Assembly (NCBI GenBank): GCA_029261535.1
Contig: JAJDBF010000078.1
Coordinates: 1-64,000, forward strand
Origin: Nitrospinaceae bacterium
GTDB taxonomy: Bacteria; Nitrospinota; Nitrospinia; Nitrospinales; Nitrospinaceae
Direction of reading: 5' to 3'
Length of the DNA stretch: 64,000 nt
The notes beneath the pieces are model-generated. The model ran no database searches. It was not told the origin of the DNA and saw only the letters and a program-made list of their open reading frames with translations. The position numbers and the translations under genes were made by a program. Shown piece by piece: positions 52,027-63,993 of the stretch. Position 1 is the stretch's first letter, and each line of letters begins with the position of its first letter.

Positions 52027-52637
52027 GGTTTTTCTCCTGATTTCAACAACTGCGTGACACAGGCTAACACGTCCCTTTGAACCGTTTCACTGTCGCGACC
52101 GGCATCAATCCGTTTGATATGGGGCCCTTCAAAGGCATCAAAAATCGCCTGCACTTGTTTGAGGTAATCCAGTTTTTCAAAAGAACTGAATCCATCGCGG
52201 GACTGTGCAATTCGTTTCAAGCCAGCTTCCGGGTCGATGCAAAACATCAACACAAGGTCCGGTATCGGTGCGAAAGTTTCATTTTCACGGCAGATCACCT
52301 GCGGGTCAAATCCCAATGCCCCCTGATAGGCCGCCGTGGAATAATAATAACGGTCGATCAGAACAATGGCCTGACGGTCAAGGGCCGGTTGAATATTGAG
52401 TTCGACATCCTCCCGTCGATCATTATTAAACCAGGAAAGTTCTTCCTCAGGCGATATTCCGTCCCTGCCTTCTATCAACACCCTCCGGATTTTTTTGCCC
52501 CAAGTGCCATTTGTCGGTTCGCGCAATAACACAACTTCGCGCCCAGAAGCCGTCAGCGTTTCGGCAGTCTGCTTTAACTGGGTAGATTTCCCTGCCCCAT
52601 CGATTCCCTCGGCTACGATTAAAAAACTCTTTTTCAA
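52023..52637 (-). CDS. tmk: thymidylate kinase
   Basis: A 204-residue dTMP kinase. The P-loop is EGIDGAGKST near the N terminus, followed by LLREPTNG (the DR(E/x)P-type dTMP contact) and DRYYYSTAAYQG, the thymidine-binding signature. It starts at TTG 52637 with AAGGAG about eleven bases upstream. It is the first gene of the tmk-ubiX-desulfurase-thiI unit, all four coupled by four-base overlaps. In many bacteria tmk lies beside holB; here it has moved away. Confidence 0.93.
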   Translation of the reverse strand: MKKSFLIVAEGIDGAGKSTQLKQTAETLTASGREVVLLREPTNGTWGKKIRRVLIEGRDGISPEEELSWFNNDRREDVELNIQPALDRQAIVLIDRYYYSTAAYQGALGFDPQVICRENETFAPIPDLVLMFCIDPEAGLKRIAQSRDGFSSFEKLDYLKQVQAIFDAFEGPHIKRIDAGRDSETVQRDVLACVTQLLKSGEKP

Positions 52638-52910
52638 TGTTCGATCAGCTCCTTGAGGATTAGTGTCTGCACCCGAACCGGTTGCTTTTCCCTTTCATTT
52701 TATTTCATAATACTTTAAAGGGACCTCAAATAATTCGAAATTTTCTGTTCCGGCAGTTCGCTCCCTCTTTAAAACCACAGGGAGAGGCTCACGGCCAAAA
52801 GCGACTTTCAGAAATGCCCTGAAAGAAAAAATTCTTTGCGCAACCTGCCTCAATAATTTTGAGGGTATTATAAAATACACTAACACCCTAATCAGAGCCA
52901 CTGTCGCCTT
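52638..52910. other. divergent spacer with palindromic element
   Basis: A 273-base region between tmk and the 52911 gene. About 112 bases of it are the third full copy of the palindromic element. The remainder includes an AT-rich stretch after 52830 that may hold the promoter of the 52911 gene. Confidence 0.5.
52714..52825. repeat. ~100-bp palindromic dispersed element, copy C
   Basis: The inner arms CTCCCT (52761-52766) and AGGGAG (52779-52784) pair over six bases with a sequence different from copies A and B. The conserved parts are GGACCTCAAATAATT on the left, TTTTCTGTTCCGGCAGTTCGC in the middle, and GGCTCACGGCCAAAAGC on the right. The outer arms pair less well than in copy A, so this copy may be decaying. 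Confidence 0.7.
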
Positions 52911-53444
52911 ATGAAAAAATTCTGGAAAATATTCGGCTGGGTATTCCTCGGAATTATGCTCCAATCCCAGGTCAATGTCCTTTATGGAATTGTGACCCTG
53001 GAAAACCTGTATTTTCATGACCGGGTTTATTGGGTCAAAATGAACCTGCAACCTGTGGAAGACAAGATTCAACTGCTAACCGTCGAAACAACGGTGCATC
53101 ATTCCCTCGGGCCAGATTATTTTGCCAATGTGTATATCCCCGATCACTTCCGGGTAGTCAATAAAAAGCCTTATCTTGGTGCCGAAACACGACCCGGCTA
53201 CAAGGCTTACCAGATGAATATGAAACGAAAATACCGGGACGTGCTCAGCCGTGAAAACTTTCTATTGGTCCCACAAAATAAAACTGACGATCTTCCCCTA
53301 AAACCTCTGATTGTTCATTTTCAGAATATGCACCAGCTACTGCATGAGGACAAGACCTACCAACTGGCGACCGCCAAAAGTGAAACCACGCTTGAAGGCC
53401 CCGAACTGGCGGAGTCAATTTATAGCCAGAAATGGGGCATGTGA
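52911..53444 (+). CDS. hypothetical protein with N-terminal membrane helix
   Basis: A 177-residue protein. Residues about 8-28 form a hydrophobic segment (signal anchor or uncleaved signal peptide). The rest is a mixed domain rich in aromatic and basic residues ([28 protein letters not shown]), with no motif I recognise. It is followed ten bases later by a DnaJ-like gene on the same strand, so the pair is probably cotranscribed. Confidence 0.7.
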   Translation: MKKFWKIFGWVFLGIMLQSQVNVLYGIVTLENLYFHDRVYWVKMNLQPVEDKIQLLTVETTVHHSLGPDYFANVYIPDHFRVVNKKPYLGAETRPGYKAYQMNMKRKYRDVLSRENFLLVPQNKTDDLPLKPLIVHFQNMHQLLHEDKTYQLATAKSETTLEGPELAESIYSQKWGM

Positions 53445-53454
53445 GTTTGTCCCG

Positions 53455-54315
53455 ATGAAACCGACTAACAAAGACTATTACGGCACCCTCGGAGTTGCAG
53501 AAAATGCAGATTCCGAGGCGATCAAAAAAGCCTATCGGGCTCTGGCGGTGGAGTATCACCCCGACCGCAACCCGGACAACCCCGCCGCTGAAGAAAAATT
53601 CAAGGATGTCACTGAGGCCTACGGGGTATTGATGGATCCTAAAAAGCGTTCCGAGTACGACCTCTTTCGTAAAACTTTTGGTGCCGGGCAAGCAGGAGCT
53701 GATGGTGGACAGGGTCCCCGCTTCGACTACAGCCAACAGGAAATTTTTGAAAACATGTTCCGCCAGGCTTTTGGGCGCGATGCTTTCAACGACCTCAACA
53801 TGTCTTTCAAGAATAAAGGTTTTCGCTCAGGTTCCGGTTTTTTCGACGCTATCCTCTTCGGTGGTGTTGGGGCCATGGGAAAACTGGGACGTTTGCTGTC
53901 GATGGTTCCCGGTCCCATCGGAAAATTTGGTCTCGGGTTGCGCCTTTTGCAAGGAATCGGCGCGTCCGTCCTCGCAATAAAATCCATGAAACAGAAAGCG
54001 CGGGATCAGCAAGGCGAAAACGCTCCACAAAAAAAAGAGGGTGACTCGATCCTGGGTAGCGTCAAAAATATTTTTGATCCCGGCTCAGGCACAGGACTCG
54101 ATCTGTATTACCAGATCACCATCCCCCCGCACGAAGCCTTGAGCGGGGCTCGCAAACAGTTCTCTTTCACCGTTGACGGTGAACGGGAAAAACTCATGGT
54201 TCGGATTCCACCGAACACCCCTGCCGGACAAAAACTGCGCTTGCGTGAAAAAGGCAAAAAGAAAAATGACCAGCGTGGCGATCTGATCCTCACAGTCAAT
54301 GTGGGCACTGTCTAG
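53455..54315 (+). CDS. DnaJ/CbpA-like co-chaperone with one C-terminal substrate domain
   Basis: A 286-residue protein. Residues 1-70 are a J domain with the essential HPD motif ([11 protein letters not shown]), which stimulates DnaK ATPase. There is no zinc-finger region. The middle (about 80-190) is glycine/phenylalanine-rich and includes a hydrophobic stretch ([20 protein letters not shown]). The end holds a single CTD-like beta domain ([16 protein letters not shown]...). Full DnaJ or CbpA proteins have two such domains, so this is a reduced, specialised J protein. ATG 53455 is preferred to an upstream in-frame ATG at 53311. Confidence 0.87.
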   Translation: MKPTNKDYYGTLGVAENADSEAIKKAYRALAVEYHPDRNPDNPAAEEKFKDVTEAYGVLMDPKKRSEYDLFRKTFGAGQAGADGGQGPRFDYSQQEIFENMFRQAFGRDAFNDLNMSFKNKGFRSGSGFFDAILFGGVGAMGKLGRLLSMVPGPIGKFGLGLRLLQGIGASVLAIKSMKQKARDQQGENAPQKKEGDSILGSVKNIFDPGSGTGLDLYYQITIPPHEALSGARKQFSFTVDGEREKLMVRIPPNTPAGQKLRLREKGKKKNDQRGDLILTVNVGTV

Positions 54316-54453
54316 CATCGTTTCAACGCCACAAAATGTTTTCCCTGCCCGTTTTGTTTCGTGATATCCTAGAACCCCTTGATAACATGGCACTTTTAGC
54401 AAAACACTATTGGCTCAAGGGGATTGTTGCGCCAGATTCCGGATCATTTATTT

Positions 54454-55710
54454 ATGAAGCGTCTCTTAGTTATTTTATTGATCGCCTTTTTTCTGGCGCA
54501 GTCTGCCTCTTCTCTGGCTCAGAAGAAATCTAAACCTGCTCCTGTTGGAGTGGCTAAAGTACAAACCCTGTCCGCAAAAGATCTGATCGAGTTGCCCGGC
54601 ACAGTTGTTCCCTGGGCCTCTACCCGACTCTCGGCAGAAATCGACGGACGTGTCGAAGCGATCCATGTTCGTGAAGGTCAATACGTTAAAAAAGACACCG
54701 CCCTTTTACAAATGAGGACAGTGCCCCTGAATCTTGAGCGCGAGCTTGCCGAGGCCGAAGCCCGTCGTGTGAAAATCCTGCTACTTGAATTAAGAAACGG
54801 CACCCGCATAGAAAAAATCGAGGCCGCCCGTTTTGATCAGGAACAGGCGCGTGCCAGAGTCAAACTGGCAGAAAACGATCTCAAGCGAATAGAGCAGTTG
54901 TATGCCGATGGCGTTGTCAGTCTTGATGATTTCGACCGCAGTCAATCAGAAGCAGAAGGTGCCCGCGCAGAACTTCAAGGCAAATCAGAAGTGTTGAAAG
55001 AGTATTTGGCGGGACCCCGCATTGAAAAAATAAATCAGGCGAAAGCCGACCTGGAAGCGGCGCAGGCACGGATCAGGATCATCGAGGACAATATTGAGCG
55101 AGCTACCCTACGCGCCCCTTTCAGTGGTTATATTGTCCGCAAACAAACGGAGGTCGGGGAATGGCTGGAAACAGGCGATCCTGCATTTGAGATCACCTCA
55201 GCTTATCCGGTCAAAGTGGAGGTCGACCTGCCTCAGTATCAATACAACATGGTCAAGGTAGGTAATTCAGCCAAGGTGATTCTGGACAACCGGAAGTCGA
55301 CCGGTAGCCCGAAAGAGTTCAAGGGCCGAGTCATTGAAAAAGTGACCTCGGCCGATCCCAATTCCCGCACCTTCCCGGTTCGTATCCGGGTCAACGTCTC
55401 CGGCAGTAAAATAGCGCATGGCATGCTGGTTCGGGTAGAGTTATACCCCAGCGCAAAAACAAATCGTCAGCTTTTTGTACCTAAAGACGCGCTGGTCCAG
55501 TCGCCTAAAGGAACCATCCTCTGGGTGGTAAAGTCTGCTGGCCAAAATAAAAACACGGTCAAGAAAGTGTCCGTGACTCCCGGGAAAATGGAGGGTCATT
55601 TGATCGCAGTGACATTCAAAAAAAATGCCCTCAAGGCCGGAAGCCTCGTTGTGGTGCAAGGCAATGAGCGGTTGAAACCCGGCTCCCTGGTCAACATCGT
55701 GAAGCGATAA
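54454..55710 (+). CDS. RND efflux periplasmic adaptor (membrane fusion protein)
   Basis: A 418-residue HlyD/AcrA-type protein. It has a signal peptide (residues 1-23, ending SSLA), a biotinyl-lipoyl-like half (AEIDGRVEAIHVREGQYVKKD), a long helical hairpin (about 95-205) and a second half-lipoyl segment RAPFSGYIVRKQTEVGEWL, followed by beta-barrel and membrane-proximal domains. It links the RND pump to an outer-membrane channel. No tolC homologue lies in this window. ATG 54454 is taken as the start. The pump gene follows after twelve bases. Confidence 0.93.
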   Translation: MKRLLVILLIAFFLAQSASSLAQKKSKPAPVGVAKVQTLSAKDLIELPGTVVPWASTRLSAEIDGRVEAIHVREGQYVKKDTALLQMRTVPLNLERELAEAEARRVKILLLELRNGTRIEKIEAARFDQEQARARVKLAENDLKRIEQLYADGVVSLDDFDRSQSEAEGARAELQGKSEVLKEYLAGPRIEKINQAKADLEAAQARIRIIEDNIERATLRAPFSGYIVRKQTEVGEWLETGDPAFEITSAYPVKVEVDLPQYQYNMVKVGNSAKVILDNRKSTGSPKEFKGRVIEKVTSADPNSRTFPVRIRVNVSGSKIAHGMLVRVELYPSAKTNRQLFVPKDALVQSPKGTILWVVKSAGQNKNTVKKVSVTPGKMEGHLIAVTFKKNALKAGSLVVVQGNERLKPGSLVNIVKR

Positions 55711-55722
55711 CAAACCCACCTC

Positions 55723-58997
<3,275 letters not shown>

Positions 58998-59001
<4 letters not shown>

Positions 59002-59696
59002 CAGACCGCACACAGGTTATCCAATACTGGCAGAAATTTTTTGCCGACCTTTTAATCGGAACCTTCGTTTACCTGTTCCTGTTCTCGGTCGGCGGGGTGG
59101 CTCTGGGACTGCTCGCCAGTTACTGGCTCAACGGCGGTTATATCAATCCAGAAATTGAAAGCACCTGGTTGAACTGGCTGACGTTTGTTATCGCCTTTGG
59201 GTGGCAATCGATCTTCGGCTGGGCACACGGGCTCATCGCCTGTACGCTGTGGGTGGCTGGCAAAAAACTAAAGGAAGGCCTTATAGGATTGCACGACTTG
59301 CTCGACATCCTGACCACAGGAGTCATGGCCTCCTACCCGCACCTCGACAAAAATATCCCAAAAAAGGAACTGGAAGAGAAGTTTGAAAAACTTGGTCACA
59401 AGTTTATGGACGACCTGAAACTTAAAGGCGGGCCGATCAACTTCACCAAACGCATGATCTTTCTGGTGATCCTGAAGGTGCTGAAGTTTTTCTTTATCAA
59501 TGATTTTATAGATGAGATTCGCAAAAAAGATAAAGACGACCTGTCACGAGCAGACATCGAAAGTGCGATTCGCCGTGTTGGGGTCGACATCCTGCTGTCG
59601 CCACTCACCGACTACCTGTACATCCTGCACGGCCTCAACGGGGCCGCTCTTTTGGCAACCGTGGGACTGCCCTTTATTTTCTTCTGGATTTTTTAA
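58998..59696 (+). CDS. membrane protein of unknown function, RND-operon associated
   Basis: A 232-residue protein with membrane helices at about residues 18-42, 55-75 and 80-90 in the N-terminal part and one or two at 150-165 and 212-230. The middle is charged and helical (IPKKELEEKFEKLGHKFMDD). It overlaps the RND pump gene by four bases and is probably cotranslated as an accessory subunit. I do not recognise a family. It converges on the radical SAM gene across a 14-base gap. Confidence 0.75.
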
Positions 59697-59710
59697 CTTA
59701 CAATAAAAAA

Positions 59711-61480
59711 TTAAAATGCGGCGAGGCGTTGCTCAATATTTTGCCGCTCGTGATGACCGAGGTATAACAGTCCATCGGCAAGCGAATAGTTGTGGGGAAA
59801 GGTTGTTACTTTCTGGCTGAGCCTGGCCAGCACTTCCTGATACAGCTCCGTCGCCTCTTCGGCGGTCAGTCCAATATCGATATCGTACGAATAACCAAGC
59901 GCAAGATCGTGCCCTTCGGACCCTTTGAGGTTATACACATGGTATTCATCCGGACTCTTCGCCATCGGCGTTCCCTTTTCCAGATCAAATTGGGAGGTGA
60001 TGCAGGAGAAACCGGGAGAGTTCAGCAGTTTCGGATTATTCAAAACAAAATTAACCGAATCATAAACTTCTTCGCGGGTTTCCGTTGGGAAACCGATCAG
60101 CATATACAGGTGGATGCCGATGCCAATGTCCATACACTGCTCAACCGTCTCGTCGATCACTTCCACCGGGCAACCTTTTTTCATAAAATCCAGCACGCGC
60201 TGATTATGCGACTCCATACCGAAGATCAGTTTGCGACAGCCAGAGCGATACAACAATTCCAGTCGGTTTTCCTTGAGCAGACTCTTTTCAAACTTCAACT
60301 CGCCCGTCCACTGGACGTTCAAATCCATGTCGACCAGTTTCTGCGAGAACGTTTTCAGGAAATTGATGGGCAAAGCTTCGTCGGTGAAGAAAAAATAATT
60401 ACAGCCGTATTTCTCCTTCAAGTTTTTAAAATCATTGGCCACCGTTTCCGCGTAGCGCACATGAAAGTCGATGTGATCGAACGGGATCGAGCAGAAAGCG
60501 CAACGCTCCCAATAACAGCCACGCGACCCCATCACCGGCAGAACGCGCTCGGGCGTGAGGTACAGGTCAAATGGTATCCCGTCAAAGTTGGGTGTTGGCA
60601 AAGCGTTGAGTTCTTCTTTGTGGAAAGGACGGTTGACCTTGACCGTATCGCCATCCTTGTAAACAAGGTTAGGCACCTGGGAGAAATCCTTGTCGGACCT
60701 CACCGCCTCGACCAGTTTGAGCAGTGGCGTTTCGCCTTCATGCACCACAAAGCTGTCAATGAAATCGAACAGAGCCGAACCCTTTTCCAGCACATCGACC
60801 AGCTTGGTGAAGATACTGCCACCCACGGTAATGTGAATATCCGGGCGGGCTTTCTTGATTAGATGCGCCAGGCTGAGCCCCGGGAGCACCTGCTCGACCG
60901 AGGTGATGGAAATGCCAAACAGTTCAATATCTTCTTTGATAATTTCAGGCACATAATGTTTCTGGTAGAGGTCGTAAAAAAAGTTTTCCTCCGGATGCTC
61001 GAAGGACTCGATAATTTCCCAGGTCGCGTAAGGTGACCACCTGAGCTGACTGCCGATGACGGTCAGCTGTGAGGGAAAATACGCGGCAAGAATATTGTCC
61101 AGCCAGACATCGATGATCTTGAGGCTTTCCATGTAGCGATCGATATCATAAAACTCCGGCGAGCGGAGCGAGGCTTTGGCGGAATCAATTTGACCGCAGA
61201 GTGACGGGATGATTTCCATGGCTTCCGCTAGCTTCTGAATCTTTTCGCGCTCGAAATCCGTGAGGTAGGCCTTCTGCCGGAGCGTATTAAACTCGTCCTG
61301 AATGCGAGCAAACAGCGGTTGTGTTTTCTCCCAGGAACAAAGATGATCGAGCAGTTCGATGGCAAGATCACGTTGCACCACATCCTCTACACCGTTGTCA
61401 TGTAGAAACCCTTTAAGAGCCGGCAAGCTCAGATATGGCTGTGAGGGATGCCAGGATGATGGAAAGACCAGATAAATCAT
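59711..61480 (-). CDS. B12-binding-type radical SAM protein
   Basis: About 589 residues. The N-terminal part (up to about 270) fits a cobalamin-binding Rossmann-like domain, including PEIIKEDIELFGISITS and HITVGGSIFTKL, without a DxHxxG motif, as usual in class B enzymes. The radical SAM core begins at VMGSRGCYWERCAFC: the cysteines are spaced CX4CX2C rather than the standard CX3CX2C. A Gly-rich strand (KYGCNYFFFTDEALP) follows. Substrate unknown; the adjacent cupin may be linked. The frame extends to 61594 within the cupin gene, but ATG 61480 with AAGG upstream is the start. Confidence 0.87.
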   Translation of the reverse strand: MIYLVFPSSWHPSQPYLSLPALKGFLHDNGVEDVVQRDLAIELLDHLCSWEKTQPLFARIQDEFNTLRQKAYLTDFEREKIQKLAEAMEIIPSLCGQIDSAKASLRSPEFYDIDRYMESLKIIDVWLDNILAAYFPSQLTVIGSQLRWSPYATWEIIESFEHPEENFFYDLYQKHYVPEIIKEDIELFGISITSVEQVLPGLSLAHLIKKARPDIHITVGGSIFTKLVDVLEKGSALFDFIDSFVVHEGETPLLKLVEAVRSDKDFSQVPNLVYKDGDTVKVNRPFHKEELNALPTPNFDGIPFDLYLTPERVLPVMGSRGCYWERCAFCSIPFDHIDFHVRYAETVANDFKNLKEKYGCNYFFFTDEALPINFLKTFSQKLVDMDLNVQWTGELKFEKSLLKENRLELLYRSGCRKLIFGMESHNQRVLDFMKKGCPVEVIDETVEQCMDIGIGIHLYMLIGFPTETREEVYDSVNFVLNNPKLLNSPGFSCITSQFDLEKGTPMAKSPDEYHVYNLKGSEGHDLALGYSYDIDIGLTAEEATELYQEVLARLSQKVTTFPHNYSLADGLLYLGHHERQNIEQRLAAF

Positions 61481-61493
61481 ATCGAAATTACCT

Positions 61494-61814
61494 TCACTGT
61501 GGTTTTGGTGCCATGAACACCAATAGGACCAATTTGTCGCCGGAGTCGTTGACCACCCCGTGTTCTTCTCCCGAAGGGGCCATGGTGATTTCATCAGCCA
61601 CGAGCTCTTTTGTCTCGCTACCGACAGTCACTTTGCCTTTGCCTTCAAGGACGTAGTAAACTTTGTCCGAACCTTCGTGGGCATGAACTTTTTGCTGTTG
61701 GCCCGGTTCGAGACAGTATATATCACAAAAGAAGCGCTCCGAATCGAAAAGGCTGACCTTGCTCATCTTTTCAGCTTTGAACGCTACCTGATCACGCACT
61801 TTCACAACTTTCAT
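61494..61814 (-). CDS. small cupin-fold protein
   Basis: A 106-residue single cupin_2 domain. Metal-binding motif 1 is seen as VHAHEGSDKVYYVLEGKG (H-x-H...E), and motif 2 near PSGEEHGVVND, with His as ligand. Such small cupins bind a metal and act as isomerases, dioxygenases, or sugar-binding proteins; no more specific assignment is possible. It ends 13 bases before the radical SAM gene on the same strand and is likely cotranscribed with it. Confidence 0.87.
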   Translation of the reverse strand: MKVVKVRDQVAFKAEKMSKVSLFDSERFFCDIYCLEPGQQQKVHAHEGSDKVYYVLEGKGKVTVGSETKELVADEITMAPSGEEHGVVNDSGDKLVLLVFMAPKPQ

Positions 61815-61958
61815 GGGTCACCGGATTCCCTTCATAACTGCTGATTTTAAAAGAGGAAATTTTAACACATTTGCCTCGTTCCAAGAAATAGCGGGCCATA
61901 AGGAGTTGCATCATCTGGACGGGGAGCGGATTCATTTTGCAGAACCTGGATTTGCTTA

Positions 61959-61987
61959 TTGACAGCCCCAGCACTATCCTGCAAAAT
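61959..61987 (+). promoter_or_regulatory. sigma-70-type promoter for tRNA-Pro
   Basis: A perfect TTGACA at 61959-61964 is followed after 17 bases by CAAAAT (61982-61987; four of six match TATAAT). Transcription would begin near 61994, about 30 bases before the mature tRNA 5' end at 62024. Confidence 0.6.
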
Positions 61988-62023
61988 CCGCAGTTGTTAA
62001 AACAAGTACACGAAAAGAAATGT

Positions 62024-62102
<79 letters not shown>

Positions 62103-62130
62103 CTTTTCGCTAAACTTTGGAGGATTTTTG

Positions 62131-62313
62131 GTGGAACTGGAAAGAGAAATCTGGATCATTGAATCCAAACTCAAAAAAAACAAGGACGGTTGGTGGCCTC
62201 AGGCCGATAAAACATTTCAGGAAAAACGGTTTGGCAAAGATACGCTGGATGAACTCAAATCCGAGTATAAAAATTTCAGTTTTCGTTTAGCCCGTTACCT
62301 CCCCGAAGAGTAA
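62131..62313 (+). CDS. small 60-residue protein, unknown function
   Basis: Starts at GTG 62131 seven bases after a strong GGAGG site and encodes about 60 residues rich in Lys, Glu and Trp, predicted helical (for example EREIWIIESKLKKNKDGWW). It lies 29 bases after the tRNA-Pro gene and could be on the same transcript. No family recognised. Confidence 0.6.
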   Translation: MELEREIWIIESKLKKNKDGWWPQADKTFQEKRFGKDTLDELKSEYKNFSFRLARYLPEE

Positions 62314-62384
62314 TCATCGCAGCACACTTTCCAAAAACAGCAGACCAATCAACACCCAAATCATTCAGAATGTCAGAGTAACAA

Positions 62385-62945
62385 TTATTTCTTAACCTGA
62401 GGTGGATGCTGGAGTTTGCTCAAATCAAACCCCTGCGTATTGAGGTTGGCGATTACGGAGTCGTAGTCACTCGGTTTCATTTGCGGAGTGCGACTCAATA
62501 TCCACAAGTGGTCGCGTTCCGGCGAACTGACCACAGCAAAACGATAGTCTGGAGCCAGATCAACAATCCAGTAATCGACAACGCGCGGCCCGGCGAACTG
62601 CACTTTCAGCTTTGCCTGAATCGGCGGGTCTTGTACCCAGGCTTTACCGATGGATTCCCGAAGAGGGCCGCCGACCGCTCCCTCGTGACATCGGTTGATA
62701 ACTTCGAAATGTTTGCTGTCCTGCATCAAACGATAAGTCGCCGTACCCGCCACGCAGTTTTTTTCAAATGAATGGTTGAACCGCGCGATCTCATACCAGG
62801 TTCCCATGTACTGTTTGTAGTCAACGTAAGGAACCACCACGAGCGGTGGCTGAGACCGGCCCGACATTGTGGCGCAAGCAGGCAACAAGGCAAACAGACC
62901 AACAAGAACGATGGCCTTAAAGAAAGGTATTGAGGAAATCTTCAT
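62385..62945 (-). CDS. blc: outer-membrane lipoprotein lipocalin (Blc type)
   Basis: About 186 residues. It has a lipoprotein signal (VGLFALLPAC, with the lipobox cysteine near residue 24) and the lipocalin structurally conserved region GTWYEIARFNHSFEKNC, followed by YRLMQDSKHFEVINRC and a later conserved LWILSRTPQM segment. Blc proteins bind fatty acids or lysophospholipids and act in membrane maintenance. ATG 62945 places the signal peptide correctly; a longer frame to 63035 overlaps the pentapeptide gene fully. The chosen start overlaps the end of that gene by 29 bases. Confidence 0.9.
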   Translation of the reverse strand: MKISSIPFFKAIVLVGLFALLPACATMSGRSQPPLVVVPYVDYKQYMGTWYEIARFNHSFEKNCVAGTATYRLMQDSKHFEVINRCHEGAVGGPLRESIGKAWVQDPPIQAKLKVQFAGPRVVDYWIVDLAPDYRFAVVSSPERDHLWILSRTPQMKPSDYDSVIANLNTQGFDLSKLQHPPQVKK

Positions 62946-63435
62946 CTTCAAGATCGTCTTTGAGGTACTCGGGGAAGATTGTTTCCTTGTCAAGAATGGC
63001 TCCCTCGATATTATTGAAATGCAGACCCGAAGCATCGGTCAGGTTGGCTCCCTTGAGGTTAGTCTTATTAAAGTACACATCCTCGTTGAACTGCGAACCG
63101 GACAAATCAGCCCCCTCGAAATTCGCGCCCTGCACATTGGCCTCCATAAAATTACAATGAGTGACCACCGCCCCAGGCAACTCGGCGTTCTGCAGATTGA
63201 CCTCCTGAAACTTGGCACGGTTGAGATTGGCCTTTCCCAATTGGGCACCGACCAGGTTGGAAAACTGAAGTTTGGCACCAGCCAGATTGGCTCCGTTTAG
63301 GTTCGCCTCTTTCAAATTCGTGCCGCGTAAATCACTGTCCGATAAATCGATCGGTTGGTCCGGATTGGCGGTGCGCCACTGGTTCCAGCCCTCGACTCCT
63401 TTTTTCAATTGGTCCACTTGTTCCTGACTCGCCAT
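62917..63435 (-). CDS. pentapeptide-repeat protein, 172 residues
   Basis: From about residue 28 to 150, pentapeptide units of the A(D/N)LXX type (for example SDLRGTNLKEANLNGANL) predict a beta-helix about half as long as that of the protein at 22566. The first 25 residues (EEQVDQLKKGVEGWNQWR pattern) form a capping helix found in many pentapeptide proteins (xxGxxxWNxWR). The end is acidic (KDDLEDEDF). Function unknown. It lies upstream of the lipocalin gene with a 29-base overlap, so the two are coexpressed. Confidence 0.9.
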   Translation of the reverse strand: MASQEQVDQLKKGVEGWNQWRTANPDQPIDLSDSDLRGTNLKEANLNGANLAGAKLQFSNLVGAQLGKANLNRAKFQEVNLQNAELPGAVVTHCNFMEANVQGANFEGADLSGSQFNEDVYFNKTNLKGANLTDASGLHFNNIEGAILDKETIFPEYLKDDLEDEDFLNTFL

Positions 63436-63657
63436 TGCACTTTCCTTTTTTAAAACATTTTGCGTTTCAAATTATTAACCGGCACAGGCCGGATTAGATA
63501 CAAAGAAGCGTTTATCATACCCGATTTTTTGCCCGATTTTTTGCGCCAGTGTTTAAAATCTGCCTCACCCGATTAACCGTTCCAATTTTCGCACCGTAAA
63601 CGCCCGACTAGCATCTAAAGACAGAAGAGCCACCCAATCCTCGCAGGAGAAACACCG

Positions 63658-63993
63658 ATGCCGCAAATCAGTCAGGTTGATATCCATCAGGTCAAACTGT
63701 GGCTGGACGACAAGACCACCACCATTCTCGATATACGCGACCCCATGACCTACGCGATGGGACACATTCCGACGGCACAACATGTCGACAACGAAAGTGT
63801 CAAACAGATGATCGAATCGCTCGACAAAGAGAGCAATGTTGTCATCTGTTGCTATCACGGAAATTCGAGCCAGGGAGCCGCCGGTTTTTTTATGGAAAAC
63901 GGTTTCACCGATGTCCACAGTATGATGGGCGGATTCGAAGACTGGAAACACAGCTATCCCGCCGAAACCGGTAACCCGTCAGAGGAAGAATAA
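63658..63993 (+). CDS. glpE: GlpE-type thiosulfate sulfurtransferase (rhodanese)
   Basis: A 111-residue single-domain rhodanese. The catalytic loop reads CCYHGNSSQGAA, matching the GlpE pattern C-Y-H-G-x-S-S, with LDIRDPMTYAMGHIPTA as the other hallmark. It transfers sulfane sulfur from thiosulfate to acceptors such as thioredoxin or cyanide. ATG 63658 has GGAG nine bases upstream. It is the last complete gene in the window and is divergent from the pentapeptide gene. Confidence 0.93.
   Translation: MPQISQVDIHQVKLWLDDKTTTILDIRDPMTYAMGHIPTAQHVDNESVKQMIESLDKESNVVICCYHGNSSQGAAGFFMENGFTDVHSMMGGFEDWKHSYPAETGNPSEEE

Noticed and set aside
54424-54453. A longer adaptor-protein start at 54424
   Set aside because: The extra ten residues would disrupt the signal peptide; ATG 54454 starts it correctly.
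59792-60862. A 356-codon open frame on the plus strand
   Set aside because: It is antisense to the radical SAM gene, which has a clear cysteine motif. The frame has no motif or ribosome-binding site.
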